Part shown: piece after piece, positions 24,217-33,696 of the stretch
How positions within the stretch are numbered: position 1 is the stretch's first letter
How the letters are laid out: each line of letters opens with the position of its first letter
Assembly: GCA_910587925.1 (NCBI GenBank)
Contig: CAJUOC010000020.1
Location: 1 to 49,344, forward strand
Direction: 5' to 3'
DNA length: 49,344 bases
From: an uncultured Muribaculaceae bacterium
GTDB lineage: Bacteria > Bacteroidota > Bacteroidia > Bacteroidales > Muribaculaceae
The notes under the pieces: model-generated
Seen by the model: only the letters and a program-made list of their open reading frames with translations
Database searches by the model: none
Told to the model about the DNA's origin: nothing
Position numbers and translations under genes: made by a program

Positions 24217-25820
24217 CGTTGTTTTACGGCTATGAGCATCGGGTGGCGTGTGTCGGCGCTGCGGTCGGTGAGCAGGCTGAGGTGGTAGGCGGGCGGGAGG
24301 CCGACGGTATCGGCGCGGTCGGGAAATACGAGCACGGTGCCGCGGGGAGCCTTGGCGGCCTCGGCGGCGGTGGCGATGCGCTCCATGCGGTCGCCCAGGT
24401 AGTAGTTGAGGCAATACGACGGGGCGGCCTCGGGGCGGCCCACGGTGTAAATCTTGCCGGCCGGCCCCGCCAGAGCCGCTACCGTGGCGGCATCATCGCG
24501 GGCGCTGAAGCGGTTGAGCGCGGCGGGCATCAGGGCGCCGCCGTAGCAGGTGAGTATACCCCACACGATGAGCACCGCGCCGCCTATATTGCCGCGCGGC
24601 ATGGCCTGCATGAGCCAGCCGATGGCCACAGCGGCGGGAAGCGCCAGCAGCGGCCACGCCCACCAGCCCGCGGCGCTGAACGAGAATCCGCCCAGCGGCA
24701 CCCATATCGTAAGCACTGCCACAGCGGGCAAGGCGATGGCGATGATGGCGAGCACGCGGGTAAAGGCGCTGTTGATACGGGTCTCGGCCAGTGTCTCGGC
24801 CATCGACGCCACACCGTAGGCCATGAAAGGATATGCGGGCAGCAGATACACCGAACGCTTGCTCGACGGTATGCAGTAGAAGCCGACCACCACCAACACG
24901 GCCGTGACGGCCAGCAGCCCGGCGGGCTTGAACGGCCGCTGCATCAGCCGGCGCAGCGCGCCCGATGCCATCAGCACCAGCAGGGTCCAGGGCAGCATCC
25001 CGACGATGAAGGTGACAAAGTTGTACCAGAAGGGCTTCTCGTGGCTGCTGTAGCTCATGGTGCCGGTGAGGCGGCCGAAGTTTTCTTCCCATGCCAGCTC
25101 GACGAAATGCCGGCCGCCCTCGAGCCAGGCGTAGTAATACCATATGGCGGGCACCACACAGGCGGCAAAGCACAGGGCGGCCATGCGACCCAGGGTCGGG
25201 AAAAAGCGGTCGCCGTGAAATACCAGGTACACGCCCGCCACCAGACAGGGCAGGAAGGCGCCTATCGGCCCCTTGGTGAGCACGCCACAGGTGAGCAGCA
25301 ACGTCGCCACGGCGTAGCGCCAGAAATTGTCGCGGCCGCGGTGCTGACGCACCTCAAAGAGCATGTATATGGCCCCGACCATGCAGGCCGTGAGCACCAT
25401 GTCGACACGGCAGGCCGTGGCCGCGCGGTAAAACTCCACCGACCCGGCCAGTATCAGCGCCATAAACAGCGCAAACTGCTCGCCGCGTATCTTGCGCACC
25501 CAGGCGTAAGACCCCATCACCAGGGCGATGGCGGCCAGAGCCGAGGGCAGGCGCGCGATGTACTCGTTGACCACGCCGCCGTTGAGCAGCCAGGCCAGGG
25601 AGGCTATCAGCCAGGCCAGAAAGGGCGGCTTGTACGGGATGTCGCTGCCGCAGCTCACCGGGAGCACCCAGTCGCCGCTTGCGAGCATCGACATGGCCAC
25701 GACGGCCTCGCGTGGCTCGCCCTTGCTGTAAAAAAGAGTCTCGCCCAGCCAGGGGAGCCACAGCACACACAGTGCCACAAAGAGTACAAATCCCGATGAG
25801 AAGTAAATCGCGCGCTTCAT
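24213..25820 (-). CDS. GT39/ArnT-like membrane glycosyltransferase
   Basis: Polyprenyl-phosphate-dependent glycosyltransferase of the GT-C fold, 535 residues with about 12 membrane segments. The first periplasmic loop carries an acidic motif (GEPREAVVAMSM then GDWVLP) characteristic of ArnT and protein mannosyltransferases, and TKGPIGAFLP is a second family mark. ArnT adds aminoarabinose to lipid A; whether this enzyme modifies lipid A or another envelope glycan is unknown, and no arn genes are nearby. I chose MKRAIYFSSG at 25820; 33 upstream codons are unlike the family. Confidence 0.88.
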   Translation of the reverse strand: MKRAIYFSSGFVLFVALCVLWLPWLGETLFYSKGEPREAVVAMSMLASGDWVLPVSCGSDIPYKPPFLAWLIASLAWLLNGGVVNEYIARLPSALAAIALVMGSYAWVRKIRGEQFALFMALILAGSVEFYRAATACRVDMVLTACMVGAIYMLFEVRQHRGRDNFWRYAVATLLLTCGVLTKGPIGAFLPCLVAGVYLVFHGDRFFPTLGRMAALCFAACVVPAIWYYYAWLEGGRHFVELAWEENFGRLTGTMSYSSHEKPFWYNFVTFIVGMLPWTLLVLMASGALRRLMQRPFKPAGLLAVTAVLVVVGFYCIPSSKRSVYLLPAYPFMAYGVASMAETLAETRINSAFTRVLAIIAIALPAVAVLTIWVPLGGFSFSAAGWWAWPLLALPAAVAIGWLMQAMPRGNIGGAVLIVWGILTCYGGALMPAALNRFSARDDAATVAALAGPAGKIYTVGRPEAAPSYCLNYYLGDRMERIATAAEAAKAPRGTVLVFPDRADTVGLPPAYHLSLLTDRSADTRHPMLIAVKQR

Positions 25821-25866
25821 AATGTGATGTGATGATGTCGAGTAGGGTATAATGTCAGGTGCGCTC

Positions 25867-27189
25867 TCAGCACTGGCGCTGAGCCTTGATGAGATACTGG
25901 ATGAGGGCGTCGTTGGCACACATCAGGTCTTGCAGACGGCGGCGGTAGGCATCCATGTCGGCCACCGGGCGACGGGCGACGCCCGACTCCACCGCGGCCT
26001 CGATTACGGCGGGGGCCACCGTTGTGAGCAGGCGCTTGTCAAAGGGCTTGGGCAGTATGCACTCCTCGCCGTAGTGGAGCTCGGTGTAGCCGTATGCCTC
26101 GGCCATCTCGGCCGGCACTGGCTCGTGGGCCAGGGCGGCGATGGCCAGGGCGGCGGCCTTTTTCATCTCCTCGTTGATGGCAGTCGCGCCGCAGTCGAGG
26201 GCGCCGCGGAAGATGTAGGGGAAGCCGAGCACATTGTTGATCTGATTGGGATAGTCGGAGCGGCCGGTGGCCACGATGATGTCGGGACGCGAGGCGCGGG
26301 CGGCGTCGTAGTCAATCTCCGGGTCGGGGTTGGCCAGGGCAAACACCACAGGCCGCGGTGCCATCGTGCGCAGCATCTCCGGAGTGAGCACATTGGCCAC
26401 CGAGAGACCCACAAACACATCGGCTCCGCGCAGGGCCTCGGCCAGCGTCGTCACATCGGTGCGGTCGGTGGCAAAGTCGCGCTTGTAGCGGTTGATGTCG
26501 GTGCGCGAGGCAGATATCACACCGCGGCTGTCACACATCACGATATTTTCGCGGCGGGCGCCGAGCGCCATGTACAGACGGGTGCAGGCCATGGCCGCCG
26601 CGCCGGCGCCGTTGACCACTATGCGCGCCTCGGGGAGTGTCTTGCCCTGAAGCTCGAGAGCATTGAGCAGGCCGGCGGCCGAGATGATGGCCGTGCCGTG
26701 CTGGTCGTCGTGCATCACCGGGATGTCACACTCGGCCTTGAGGCGCTCCTCTATCTCAAAGCACTCGGGCGCCTTGATATCCTCGAGGTTGATGCCGCCA
26801 AAGGTGGGCACCAGCGCGCGCACGGTGTCGACAAAGTGGTCGGTATCGCGCGTGTCCAGCTCAAGGTCAAAGGCGTCAAGACCTGCAAATATCTTAAACA
26901 GCAGCGCCTTGCCCTCCATCACAGGCTTGCCCGCCAGCGGGCCGATATTGCCCAGCCCGAGCACGGCGGTACCGTTGGAAATCACCGCCACGAGATTGCC
27001 GCGGCAGGTATATTCCCACACAGCGTCGGGATTGTCCTTTATCTCAAGACACGGATAGGCCACGCCGGGCGAGTACGCCAGGGCCAGGTCGCCGGGGGTG
27101 TTGTAAGGCTTGGTGGGGACCACCTCGATTTTGCCGGGGATGGGGTATTGATGGTAATGGAGAGCACGCTCCTTGGAAACTTCTGACAT
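25867..27189 (-). CDS. Malic enzyme, stand-alone (no PTA domain)
   Basis: Oxidative decarboxylation of malate to pyruvate with NAD(P). The 440-residue protein has the malic N-terminal domain (YSPGVAYPC, then the catalytic lysine region EGKALLFK), the metal site ESH-type segment IPVMHDDQHG, and the NAD-binding domain with NGAGAAAMA. MaeB proteins continue after this point with a phosphate acetyltransferase-like domain of about 320 residues; this one stops at about 440, and only 46 bases separate its stop from the next gene. An upstream TTG is in frame, but ATG at 27189 is the better start. Confidence 0.93.
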   Translation of the reverse strand: MSEVSKERALHYHQYPIPGKIEVVPTKPYNTPGDLALAYSPGVAYPCLEIKDNPDAVWEYTCRGNLVAVISNGTAVLGLGNIGPLAGKPVMEGKALLFKIFAGLDAFDLELDTRDTDHFVDTVRALVPTFGGINLEDIKAPECFEIEERLKAECDIPVMHDDQHGTAIISAAGLLNALELQGKTLPEARIVVNGAGAAAMACTRLYMALGARRENIVMCDSRGVISASRTDINRYKRDFATDRTDVTTLAEALRGADVFVGLSVANVLTPEMLRTMAPRPVVFALANPDPEIDYDAARASRPDIIVATGRSDYPNQINNVLGFPYIFRGALDCGATAINEEMKKAAALAIAALAHEPVPAEMAEAYGYTELHYGEECILPKPFDKRLLTTVAPAVIEAAVESGVARRPVADMDAYRRRLQDLMCANDALIQYLIKAQRQC

Positions 27190-27305
27190 AATCAATCGTA
27201 TTTATACAAAAGTGAACAAGCGGGGAGGCCCGCCGGTTCATCCCTGCAAATATCGCCAAAAATCCCCGCCCCCGCAATACTTGGCCTTACACGGCGCGGA
27301 GTCGG

Positions 27306-27337
27306 TTTGCTTTTTCGGGTGAGTTTTGCTATTTTTG
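27306..27337 (+). promoter_or_regulatory. Promoter of the rlmN-POT operon
   Basis: TTTG (27306-27309), 20 bp, TATTTTTG (27330-27337). The leader to the rlmN ATG is about 13 bases. It likely drives the six genes to 33175. Confidence 0.8.
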
Positions 27338-27356
27338 TGCAAAAATAATTGCGCTG

Positions 27357-28427
27357 ATGCCCCGGAATCTCCCGCCCCTCATCGGCATGAACCTCGACGA
27401 GCTGCGCCAAGTGGCTGCCGAGGTCGGCCTCAAACCTTTTGCCGCCAAGCAGATGGCCGCGTGGCTCTATGCCCGCCGCGCCACTTCCATCGACGCCATG
27501 ACCGACCTGTCGAAGGCGGCCCGCGAGCGTCTCGCCCTCTCTTACCGCATAGGCCGCGAGGAGCCGCTGGCCGAGGCGCGCAGCGCCGACGGCACAGCCA
27601 AGTATCTCTTCAGCGGCGCCCCGGGCCGCGACATCGAGACGGTGATGATACCCGACCGCGAGCGCGCCACGCTCTGTGTGTCGTCGCAGGCGGGCTGCAA
27701 GATGCGCTGCGCTTTCTGCATGACGGGGCGCCAGGGATTCCACGGCAGCCTCTCGGCCGCCCAGATTATCAATCAGGTGCTGTCGGTGCCGGAGTCGGCC
27801 GAGCTGACCAACATCGTGTTTATGGGCATGGGCGAGCCGGCCGACAACCTCGACGCCGTGCTCCGCGCCATCGACATCCTCACCGCCCCCTGGGGCCTGG
27901 CCTGGAGCCCGCGGCGCATCACCGTGTCGACCGTGGGCATCAGCGAGGCATCGGTGCGCCGCCTGCTCGACTCGACCGACGTGCATCTGGCCCTGAGCAT
28001 CCACTCGCCCTTTGCCGCCGAGCGCGCGTCGCTAATGCCGGCCGAGCGCGCCCTGCCCTCCGAGCGTCTTATCGGCATCATGCGGGGCGAGGACTTTGCC
28101 CACCAGCGCCGCCTCTCGGTGGAGTACATCATGTGGGGCGGGCTCAACGACTCCATGCGCCACGCCGACGCCCTGGCACGCCTGCTGCGAGGCACCGACG
28201 CCCGGGTCAACATCATCCCCTTCCACCACATCCCCGACTCAGACCTGCGCCCCTCGCCGCGGCCGGTGATGGAAGCCTTCCGCGACCGGCTCAACTCGGC
28301 CGGCATCATCGCCACAATCCGCGCATCGCGGGGTCAGGACATCGACGCCGCATGCGGGCTGCTGGCCGGGCGCAACAATCACGACACTCCCCAATCACCT
28401 ACCGATACAATATGTCAGACAAGATAA
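27357..28427 (+). CDS. rlmN: 23S rRNA (adenine2503-C2)-methyltransferase RlmN
   Basis: Radical-SAM enzyme that methylates A2503 of 23S rRNA and A37 of some tRNAs. The 356-residue protein has the cluster motif CKMRCAFC with Cys114, Cys118 and Cys121. Before it lies SSQAG, after it the VFMGMGEPADN motif. The late C of AACGLLAG is the conserved cysteine used in the mechanism. Cfr is an alternative, but the context and motif set favour RlmN. The next gene starts 16 bases before this one ends. Confidence 0.95.
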   Translation: MPRNLPPLIGMNLDELRQVAAEVGLKPFAAKQMAAWLYARRATSIDAMTDLSKAARERLALSYRIGREEPLAEARSADGTAKYLFSGAPGRDIETVMIPDRERATLCVSSQAGCKMRCAFCMTGRQGFHGSLSAAQIINQVLSVPESAELTNIVFMGMGEPADNLDAVLRAIDILTAPWGLAWSPRRITVSTVGISEASVRRLLDSTDVHLALSIHSPFAAERASLMPAERALPSERLIGIMRGEDFAHQRRLSVEYIMWGGLNDSMRHADALARLLRGTDARVNIIPFHHIPDSDLRPSPRPVMEAFRDRLNSAGIIATIRASRGQDIDAACGLLAGRNNHDTPQSPTDTICQTR

Positions 28428-29497
28428 AAGTGGGCATCACCCACGGCGACATCAACGGCGTGGGCTACGAGACCATCCTCAAGGTGCTCGAAGACCCCCG
28501 CATCACCGAGCTGTGCACGCCGGTGATATACGGCTCGGCCAAGATAGCCGCCCAGTACCGCAAGAGCCTTGAGCTCCAGACCCCGCAGCTCCACCAGGTG
28601 GCGTCGGCGGCCGACGCCAAAGACGACACTTGCTCCATCGTCAATGTAGTGGGCGAGGATGTGCGCGCCGAGCCGGGCGTGGCCTCGGCCGAGGCCGGCA
28701 AGGCGGCGCTGGCCGCTCTGGAGGCCGCCGTCACCGACCTGCGCGCCGGCGACATCGACGTGCTGGTCACCGCCCCCATCGACAAAAACAGCATCCAGGG
28801 CGAGAGCTTCCGCTTCACCGGCCACACCGAATACCTCGAGGCATCGGCCGGCGAGGGCGCGCGTGCCCTGATGGTGCTCTGCAACGACACCATGCGCGTG
28901 GCCCTGCTCAGCACCCACCTCCCGCTGGCCCGCGTGGCCGAGTCGGTCACTCGCGAGGAGATACTTGCCAAGCTGCGCATATTCGACGCATCGCTGCGCC
29001 GCGACTTCGGCATACGCGCCCCGCGCATCGCAGTGCTCTCGCTCAACCCCCACGCCGGCGACGGCGGCCTGCTGGGCACGGAGGAGAGCGAGATCATCGC
29101 GCCGGCCATCGCCGAGGCCCGCGAGGCCAAGATCATGGCCTTCGGCCCATATGCCGCCGACGGATTTTTCGGCGCCGGCCGATTTGTGAAATTCGACGGC
29201 ATCCTGGCCATGTACCACGACCAGGGCCTGGCCCCCTTCAAGGCCATGGCCATGGACTCGGGCATCAACTTCACCGCCGGTCTGCCCTTCATACGCACAT
29301 CGCCCGACCACGGCACCGGCTACGACATCGCCGGCCGCGGCGAGGCATCGCCCGACTCGATGCGCAGCGCCATATACGCCGCCATAGACATCTGCCGCAA
29401 CCGCCGCGCCCACGACGAGGCGTATCGCTCGCCCCTGCGCCGCCAGTACCACGACAAGGGCAGCGACAATGTGAAACTCGACCTCTCGGGCGACTGA
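28412..29497 (+). CDS. pdxA: 4-hydroxythreonine-4-phosphate dehydrogenase
   Basis: NAD-dependent step of the DXP-dependent pyridoxal 5'-phosphate route. The 361-residue protein has a G-H-T-E-Y-L segment, the metal/substrate region AMYHDQGLAPFK and the late SPDHGTGYDIAG, all typical of PdxA. The start ATG lies inside the 3' end of rlmN. PLP users in the window include cysK; the PLP-homeostasis gene yggS is at 40355. Confidence 0.95.
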   Translation: MSDKIKVGITHGDINGVGYETILKVLEDPRITELCTPVIYGSAKIAAQYRKSLELQTPQLHQVASAADAKDDTCSIVNVVGEDVRAEPGVASAEAGKAALAALEAAVTDLRAGDIDVLVTAPIDKNSIQGESFRFTGHTEYLEASAGEGARALMVLCNDTMRVALLSTHLPLARVAESVTREEILAKLRIFDASLRRDFGIRAPRIAVLSLNPHAGDGGLLGTEESEIIAPAIAEAREAKIMAFGPYAADGFFGAGRFVKFDGILAMYHDQGLAPFKAMAMDSGINFTAGLPFIRTSPDHGTGYDIAGRGEASPDSMRSAIYAAIDICRNRRAHDEAYRSPLRRQYHDKGSDNVKLDLSGD

Positions 29498-29499
29498 CC

Positions 29500-30153
29500 A
29501 TGCAGTACGCCATCTTAGCCGCCGGCCGCGGCGAGCGCCTCGGCGCGCCCGCCAAGCCGCTCGTCACCGTGGCGGGCGAGCCTCTCATCGGCCGTCTGCT
29601 GCGCCAGATGGGCGCCGCCACCGAGGTGACTGTCATCGCCACCGCGGCCGTCGCCGACTGGCTCGGCGCCTGCGATGCCTACGCCCGCGCCATCGTCGTC
29701 GACTCGCCCTCGCCGGTAGCCTCGCTGCGCCGCGCCCTCGACGAGGCGGCGCCCGGGATGCTGGTGGTAGCCACGGCCGACGCCGTATGCTCCGACAGCG
29801 CTATGACCGCTTTCATCGCCGAGGCGGCCGCCGCCCCCGACGGGGTGAGCCTCACCGGCGTGACCCGCTACTGCGACGACGAGCGCCCGCTCTACGTACA
29901 CACCGACCCCGACATGTACGTGGCCGCCCTGGCCGACGAGCCCGACGAGCGCGCCTGCGTCTCGGCCGGCATATACGCATTTGACGTCGACACCGCCCGC
30001 CGGGCCATCGCCGAGCCGTCGCTCACCCGCCTGCGCGACTTCCAGCGCCGCCTGCTCGCCACCGGCCCGATGCGCGCCGTCGACCTGGGCCGGGTCTACG
30101 ACATCGACCGGCCTGCCGACCTCGACGCCGCCAACCGATACTTTGCCTCATGA
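29500..30153 (+). CDS. NTP transferase (sugar-nucleotidyltransferase-like)
   Basis: This 217-residue protein has the nucleotidyltransferase fold: AAGRGERLG near the N-terminus is the NTP-binding G-x-G-x-R loop, followed by KPLVTVAGEPLI. A later ATADAVCSD aspartate region likely binds metal, and VYDIDRPADLDAANRYF ends the protein as in MobA- and GlmU-like relatives. The substrate cannot be named from sequence; a sugar phosphate or molybdopterin-type role is possible. The gene lies two bases after pdxA and overlaps the peptidase gene (ATGA). Confidence 0.8.
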   Translation: MQYAILAAGRGERLGAPAKPLVTVAGEPLIGRLLRQMGAATEVTVIATAAVADWLGACDAYARAIVVDSPSPVASLRRALDEAAPGMLVVATADAVCSDSAMTAFIAEAAAAPDGVSLTGVTRYCDDERPLYVHTDPDMYVAALADEPDERACVSAGIYAFDVDTARRAIAEPSLTRLRDFQRRLLATGPMRAVDLGRVYDIDRPADLDAANRYFAS

Positions 30154-31148
30154 CACGCACATTATTATATATAGCCATACTGGCAGCCACGCTGCTGTCG
30201 TGCTCGGGCCGCGCCCGCAGCGCCGACACGCAGGCTCCCGCGGCCGCCGGCGACACTGTGGCCGAGGCCGGCTCGGTATCGGCCGACTCGCTCATGTCGA
30301 TGGTACGCGCCCAGACCGCGCTCGGGCCGCGCGTGCCCGGCTCGGCAGCCCACGCGGCCTGCGTCGACATGCTTGTCGGGCGCCTCGCCGCCTGCGGAGC
30401 CGACACCGTGGAGATACTTGAGAGCGACGCCACCGGCTGGGACGGCAAGCGCCTGCGTGTGCGCAACATCCTGGCCCGCTACGGCGCCGACAGCCCCTCG
30501 CGCATACTGCTGCTCGCCCACTACGACACCCGACCCTGGGCCGACCGCGAGGCCGACGCCGCGCGCCGCGACACGCCCATCGACGGCGCCAACGACGGCG
30601 CATCTGGCGTGGCCGCCCTCCTGGAGATCGCCCGCAACCTGGCCATACGCCCCGCCGCGGTCGGTGTCGACATCCTGCTCACCGACTGCGAGGACTACGG
30701 CGCTCCCGACGGCGAGCCGGGCGGCGAGGACTCCTGGTGTCTCGGCTCGCAGGCATTTGCCGCCGACCTGCCATACACCCCGGCCACCATGCCGCGCTTC
30801 GGCATACTGCTCGACATGATCGGCGGCCGCGGCGCACAGTTTCACCGCGAATACTTCTCTGAGCAGGCCGCGCCGGCTGTCAACGACCTCATATGGGGCA
30901 CGGCACGTCGACTCGGGCTGGGCTCGCGCTTTGTCGATCGCCCGGGCGGCGCCATCACCGACGACCATCTGCCTCTGATACGCGCCGGCATACCCACGGC
31001 CGACATCATCGAGTGTGCCTCGGCGCGCACGGGCTCGTTTCCCGCCACCTGGCACACTCTCGACGACAATGCCGCCAATATCGACTCTGCCGCCATGCGC
31101 GACGCCACCCGCGTGGTACTCAACGTAATATACAACCAGCATCCATGA
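30150..31148 (+). CDS. M28-family lipoprotein peptidase (or glutaminyl cyclase)
   Basis: This 332-residue protein has a lipoprotein signal peptide ending LLSC with Cys18. The M28/QC zinc ligands are visible: HYDTRPWAD, DGANDGASGVA, the DCEDYG acidic pair, DMIGG and the late WHTLDDN. The HYDTRPWAD spelling is typical of Bacteroidetes M28 and glutaminyl-peptide cyclotransferase-like proteins, so it may be an aminopeptidase or a cyclase. A peptide role fits the POT transporter two genes downstream. The ends overlap both neighbours (ATGA). Confidence 0.85.
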   Translation: MTRTLLYIAILAATLLSCSGRARSADTQAPAAAGDTVAEAGSVSADSLMSMVRAQTALGPRVPGSAAHAACVDMLVGRLAACGADTVEILESDATGWDGKRLRVRNILARYGADSPSRILLLAHYDTRPWADREADAARRDTPIDGANDGASGVAALLEIARNLAIRPAAVGVDILLTDCEDYGAPDGEPGGEDSWCLGSQAFAADLPYTPATMPRFGILLDMIGGRGAQFHREYFSEQAAPAVNDLIWGTARRLGLGSRFVDRPGGAITDDHLPLIRAGIPTADIIECASARTGSFPATWHTLDDNAANIDSAAMRDATRVVLNVIYNQHP

Positions 31149-31573
31149 CTATCGAAGAAAAACAGCAAGAGATAAGCGCCGAGTTTGCCGACATCGAAGA
31201 CTGGCTCGACCGCTACGCCATGATCATCGACCTGGGCAATCAGCTCCCGCCCATCGACGACTCCCTCAAAACTCCCGACCGCCTCATCGAGGGCTGTCAG
31301 AGCCGCGTATGGCTCGACGCCGAGGTCGACGCCGAGGGCAAGGTACGCTACACGGCCGACTCCGACGCCATCATCGTCAAGGGCATCATATCGATGCTCA
31401 TCACCGTGCTCGACGGCCACACACCCGCCGAAATCCTCGACGCGCGCCTCCACTTTATCGACGACATCGGCCTGGGCGAGCATCTGTCGCCCACCCGCGC
31501 CAACGGCCTGCTGGCCATGGTAAAGCAGATGCGTCTATACGCCCTCGCCTTCCGGGCCAGGCAACAGCATTGA
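31145..31573 (+). CDS. sufE: SufE-family sulfur acceptor protein
   Basis: Takes persulfide sulfur from the cysteine desulfurase SufS for Fe-S cluster building. The 142-residue protein has the active cysteine Cys51 in IEGCQSRVWL. The length and helix-rich C-terminus, with a final GLLAMVKQMRLYALAFR, match the family. No other suf gene is in the window. It overlaps the M28 gene by ATGA. Confidence 0.93.
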   Translation: MTIEEKQQEISAEFADIEDWLDRYAMIIDLGNQLPPIDDSLKTPDRLIEGCQSRVWLDAEVDAEGKVRYTADSDAIIVKGIISMLITVLDGHTPAEILDARLHFIDDIGLGEHLSPTRANGLLAMVKQMRLYALAFRARQQH

Positions 31574-31597
31574 CAACACACCCTTAAAGCACACCAT

Positions 31598-33175
31598 ATG
31601 TTTAAAAACCACCCCAAGGGACTCATCCCTGCCGCCCTCAGCAACATGGGCGAGCGCTTCGGCTACTACATCATGAACGCCGTGCTGGTGCTCTTCCTCT
31701 GCTCCAAATTCGGTCTGAGCGACGAGACCAGCGGCATCATCTACTCCTGCTTCTACGCCGGCATCTACATCCTCAGCCTCGTAGGCGGCCTCATCGCCGA
31801 CAAGACCATGAATTACAAGCGTACCATCATACAGGGCCTCGTGATCATGACTCTCGGCTACGGTGTGCTCGCCATACCCATCCTCTCGACGGCCGAAAAC
31901 CAGGGCTGGCTGCTGCCGCTCACCTGCGCCGCACTCTTCCTCATCGCCTTTGGCAACGGCCTCTTCAAGGGCAACCTCCAGGCCATCGTCGGTCAGCTCT
32001 ACGACAATCCCCGCTACGCCGCACAGCGCGACTCGGGTTTCCAGATTTTCTATGTGTTTATCAACATCGGCGGCCTCATCGCTCCTTTTGTGGCACCGAT
32101 GCTGCGCTCGTGGTGGCTCGGAGTGCACGGCCTCACCTACAACGCCGACCTGCCCCGCCTGGCCCATGAATACCTCTCGGTGGGCGGCAACATGAATATG
32201 GAGAACGCCAACAATCTCTACGCCCTCATCACACAGGTGGGCGGCGACACGGCCTCCGACATCTCGGCATTCTGCACACAGTATCTCGACGTGTTCAACA
32301 CCGGCATCCACTACTCCTTCATCGCCTCCATCGCCGCGATGCTCATATCGCTGTGCATCTTCATCGCCTGCAAGGGCGGCCTGCCCAACCCCGGCCGCAA
32401 GGAAGCCGTCGCCACTGTCGACTACACCCCCGAGGAGCGCGTGGCCATGGCCCGCGAGATCAAGCAGCGCATGTACGCTCTCTTTGCCGTGCTGGGCATC
32501 GCCATCTTCTTCTGGTTTTCGTTCCACCAGAATGGCACCTCGCTCTCGCTCTTTGCCCGCGACTTTGTGCGCACCGACGCCATCGCGCCCGAGATATGGC
32601 AGGCGGTCAACCCCTTCTTCGTCATCATCCTCACCCCGATCATCATGCTCATCTTCGGCCGCCTCGCAGCCCGCGGCCGCGAGATTTCCACGCCCCGCAA
32701 GATTGGCATCGGCATGGGTATCGCCGGCCTGACCTACCTCTTCCTGATGGTGTACAGCTACACGATGGGCTATCCCTCGGCAGAGGCTTTCAAGGCCATG
32801 GACACCACTGCCGCCGAGGCCATGAAGAGCGGCTGGTGGATAATGTTTGTCATCTACTTCTTCCTGACGGTGGCCGAGCTGTTTATCTCGCCGCTGGGCC
32901 TGTCGTTTGTATCCAAGGTGGCTCCCAAGCACATGCAGGGCCTCTGCCAGGGCCTGTGGCTCGGCGCCACCGCGCTGGGCAACCTGCTGCTGTGGGTTGG
33001 CCCGCTCATGTACAACAAGTGGCCCATCTGGGAGGCATGGGGCGTATTCCTGCTCGTATGCCTTGTATCGATGGTGGTGATGTTTGCCATGGTCAAGTGG
33101 CTTGAGCGCGTCACCTCCGACGCTCCCGCCACCGCTCCCGTCGCCGCCAAGGCCGAAGACTCCGACGCTATCTGA
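31598..33175 (+). CDS. POT/PTR-family proton-dependent peptide transporter
   Basis: Inner-membrane MFS symporter for di- and tripeptides. The 525-residue protein has about 14 hydrophobic segments, with GERFGYY in helix 1 (the E-x-F/E-R-F-x-Y-Y signature), GNGLFKGNLQ (the second PTR2 signature), and a loop of about 90 residues in the middle. DtpA-like, with unknown specificity. It ends the rlmN operon, and a GC hairpin follows. Confidence 0.95.
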   Translation: MFKNHPKGLIPAALSNMGERFGYYIMNAVLVLFLCSKFGLSDETSGIIYSCFYAGIYILSLVGGLIADKTMNYKRTIIQGLVIMTLGYGVLAIPILSTAENQGWLLPLTCAALFLIAFGNGLFKGNLQAIVGQLYDNPRYAAQRDSGFQIFYVFINIGGLIAPFVAPMLRSWWLGVHGLTYNADLPRLAHEYLSVGGNMNMENANNLYALITQVGGDTASDISAFCTQYLDVFNTGIHYSFIASIAAMLISLCIFIACKGGLPNPGRKEAVATVDYTPEERVAMAREIKQRMYALFAVLGIAIFFWFSFHQNGTSLSLFARDFVRTDAIAPEIWQAVNPFFVIILTPIIMLIFGRLAARGREISTPRKIGIGMGIAGLTYLFLMVYSYTMGYPSAEAFKAMDTTAAEAMKSGWWIMFVIYFFLTVAELFISPLGLSFVSKVAPKHMQGLCQGLWLGATALGNLLLWVGPLMYNKWPIWEAWGVFLLVCLVSMVVMFAMVKWLERVTSDAPATAPVAAKAEDSDAI

Positions 33176-33196
33176 TAGCGCCACGCCATACATAAG

Positions 33197-33230
33197 GCGC
33201 CCCGGCTTGCCAAGCGGCAGGCCGGGGCGC
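33197..33230. terminator. Hairpin terminator after the peptide transporter
   Basis: A perfect 10-bp stem GCGCCCCGGC with its complement and a 14-nt loop. There is no T tract. It separates the plus-strand transporter from the convergent minus-strand cassette. Confidence 0.65.
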
Positions 33231-33252
33231 TGTGTGTATGCAGGTGAGGGTG

Positions 33253-33696
33253 TCACCAGGGCGTGAGCCGCGCGGGCGTCCGGGCCGGGCGGGCGTGGTG
33301 GTCGAGCAGGGCCTCGGCCCGGGCGCGATAGTCGGTGGCGATGCCGGCGGCGCTGTAGGCCGTGTGCAGGGTGAGCCATATGATGGCCTGCGTCGCCAGC
33401 TCGCGGGTACCCTCGGGGTCGGCGGCCAGGGGCGAGCCGGCCGCCAGCGGCATGGTGATGAAATCGCTGCCGGTACTGCGGCACCCCATGCCCGCATCGG
33501 CCAGCTGCAGACTCACCACTGCGGCCACATCGCATATCACCCGCTGCATAGCCTCGTAATGGTCGCTGTGGAGTATGGCGGGCACCTCGGCGGCCGCGCG
33601 GTGGCGCGCGCCGGCCGAGAGCAGCGCCGTATGTGCCTCGATGGCATCGAGCACGGTACGGAATAGTATCCTCACCTCGGTGGCGGCGCCGCTCAT
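33253..33696 (-). CDS. Unknown small protein, end of phage-like cassette
   Basis: This 147-residue, mostly helical protein has no family I recognise. The central part has a run of alanine-rich helices, and the last third (TQAIIWLTLHTAYSAAG, then RARAEALLDHHA) resembles in character the helical head-to-tail connector proteins of phages, though that is inference only. The start overlaps the stop of the upstream ORF by ATGA. Base composition is host-like. It is the last gene of the minus-strand cassette. Confidence 0.6.
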   Translation of the reverse strand: MSGAATEVRILFRTVLDAIEAHTALLSAGARHRAAAEVPAILHSDHYEAMQRVICDVAAVVSLQLADAGMGCRSTGSDFITMPLAAGSPLAADPEGTRELATQAIIWLTLHTAYSAAGIATDYRARAEALLDHHARPARTPARLTPW

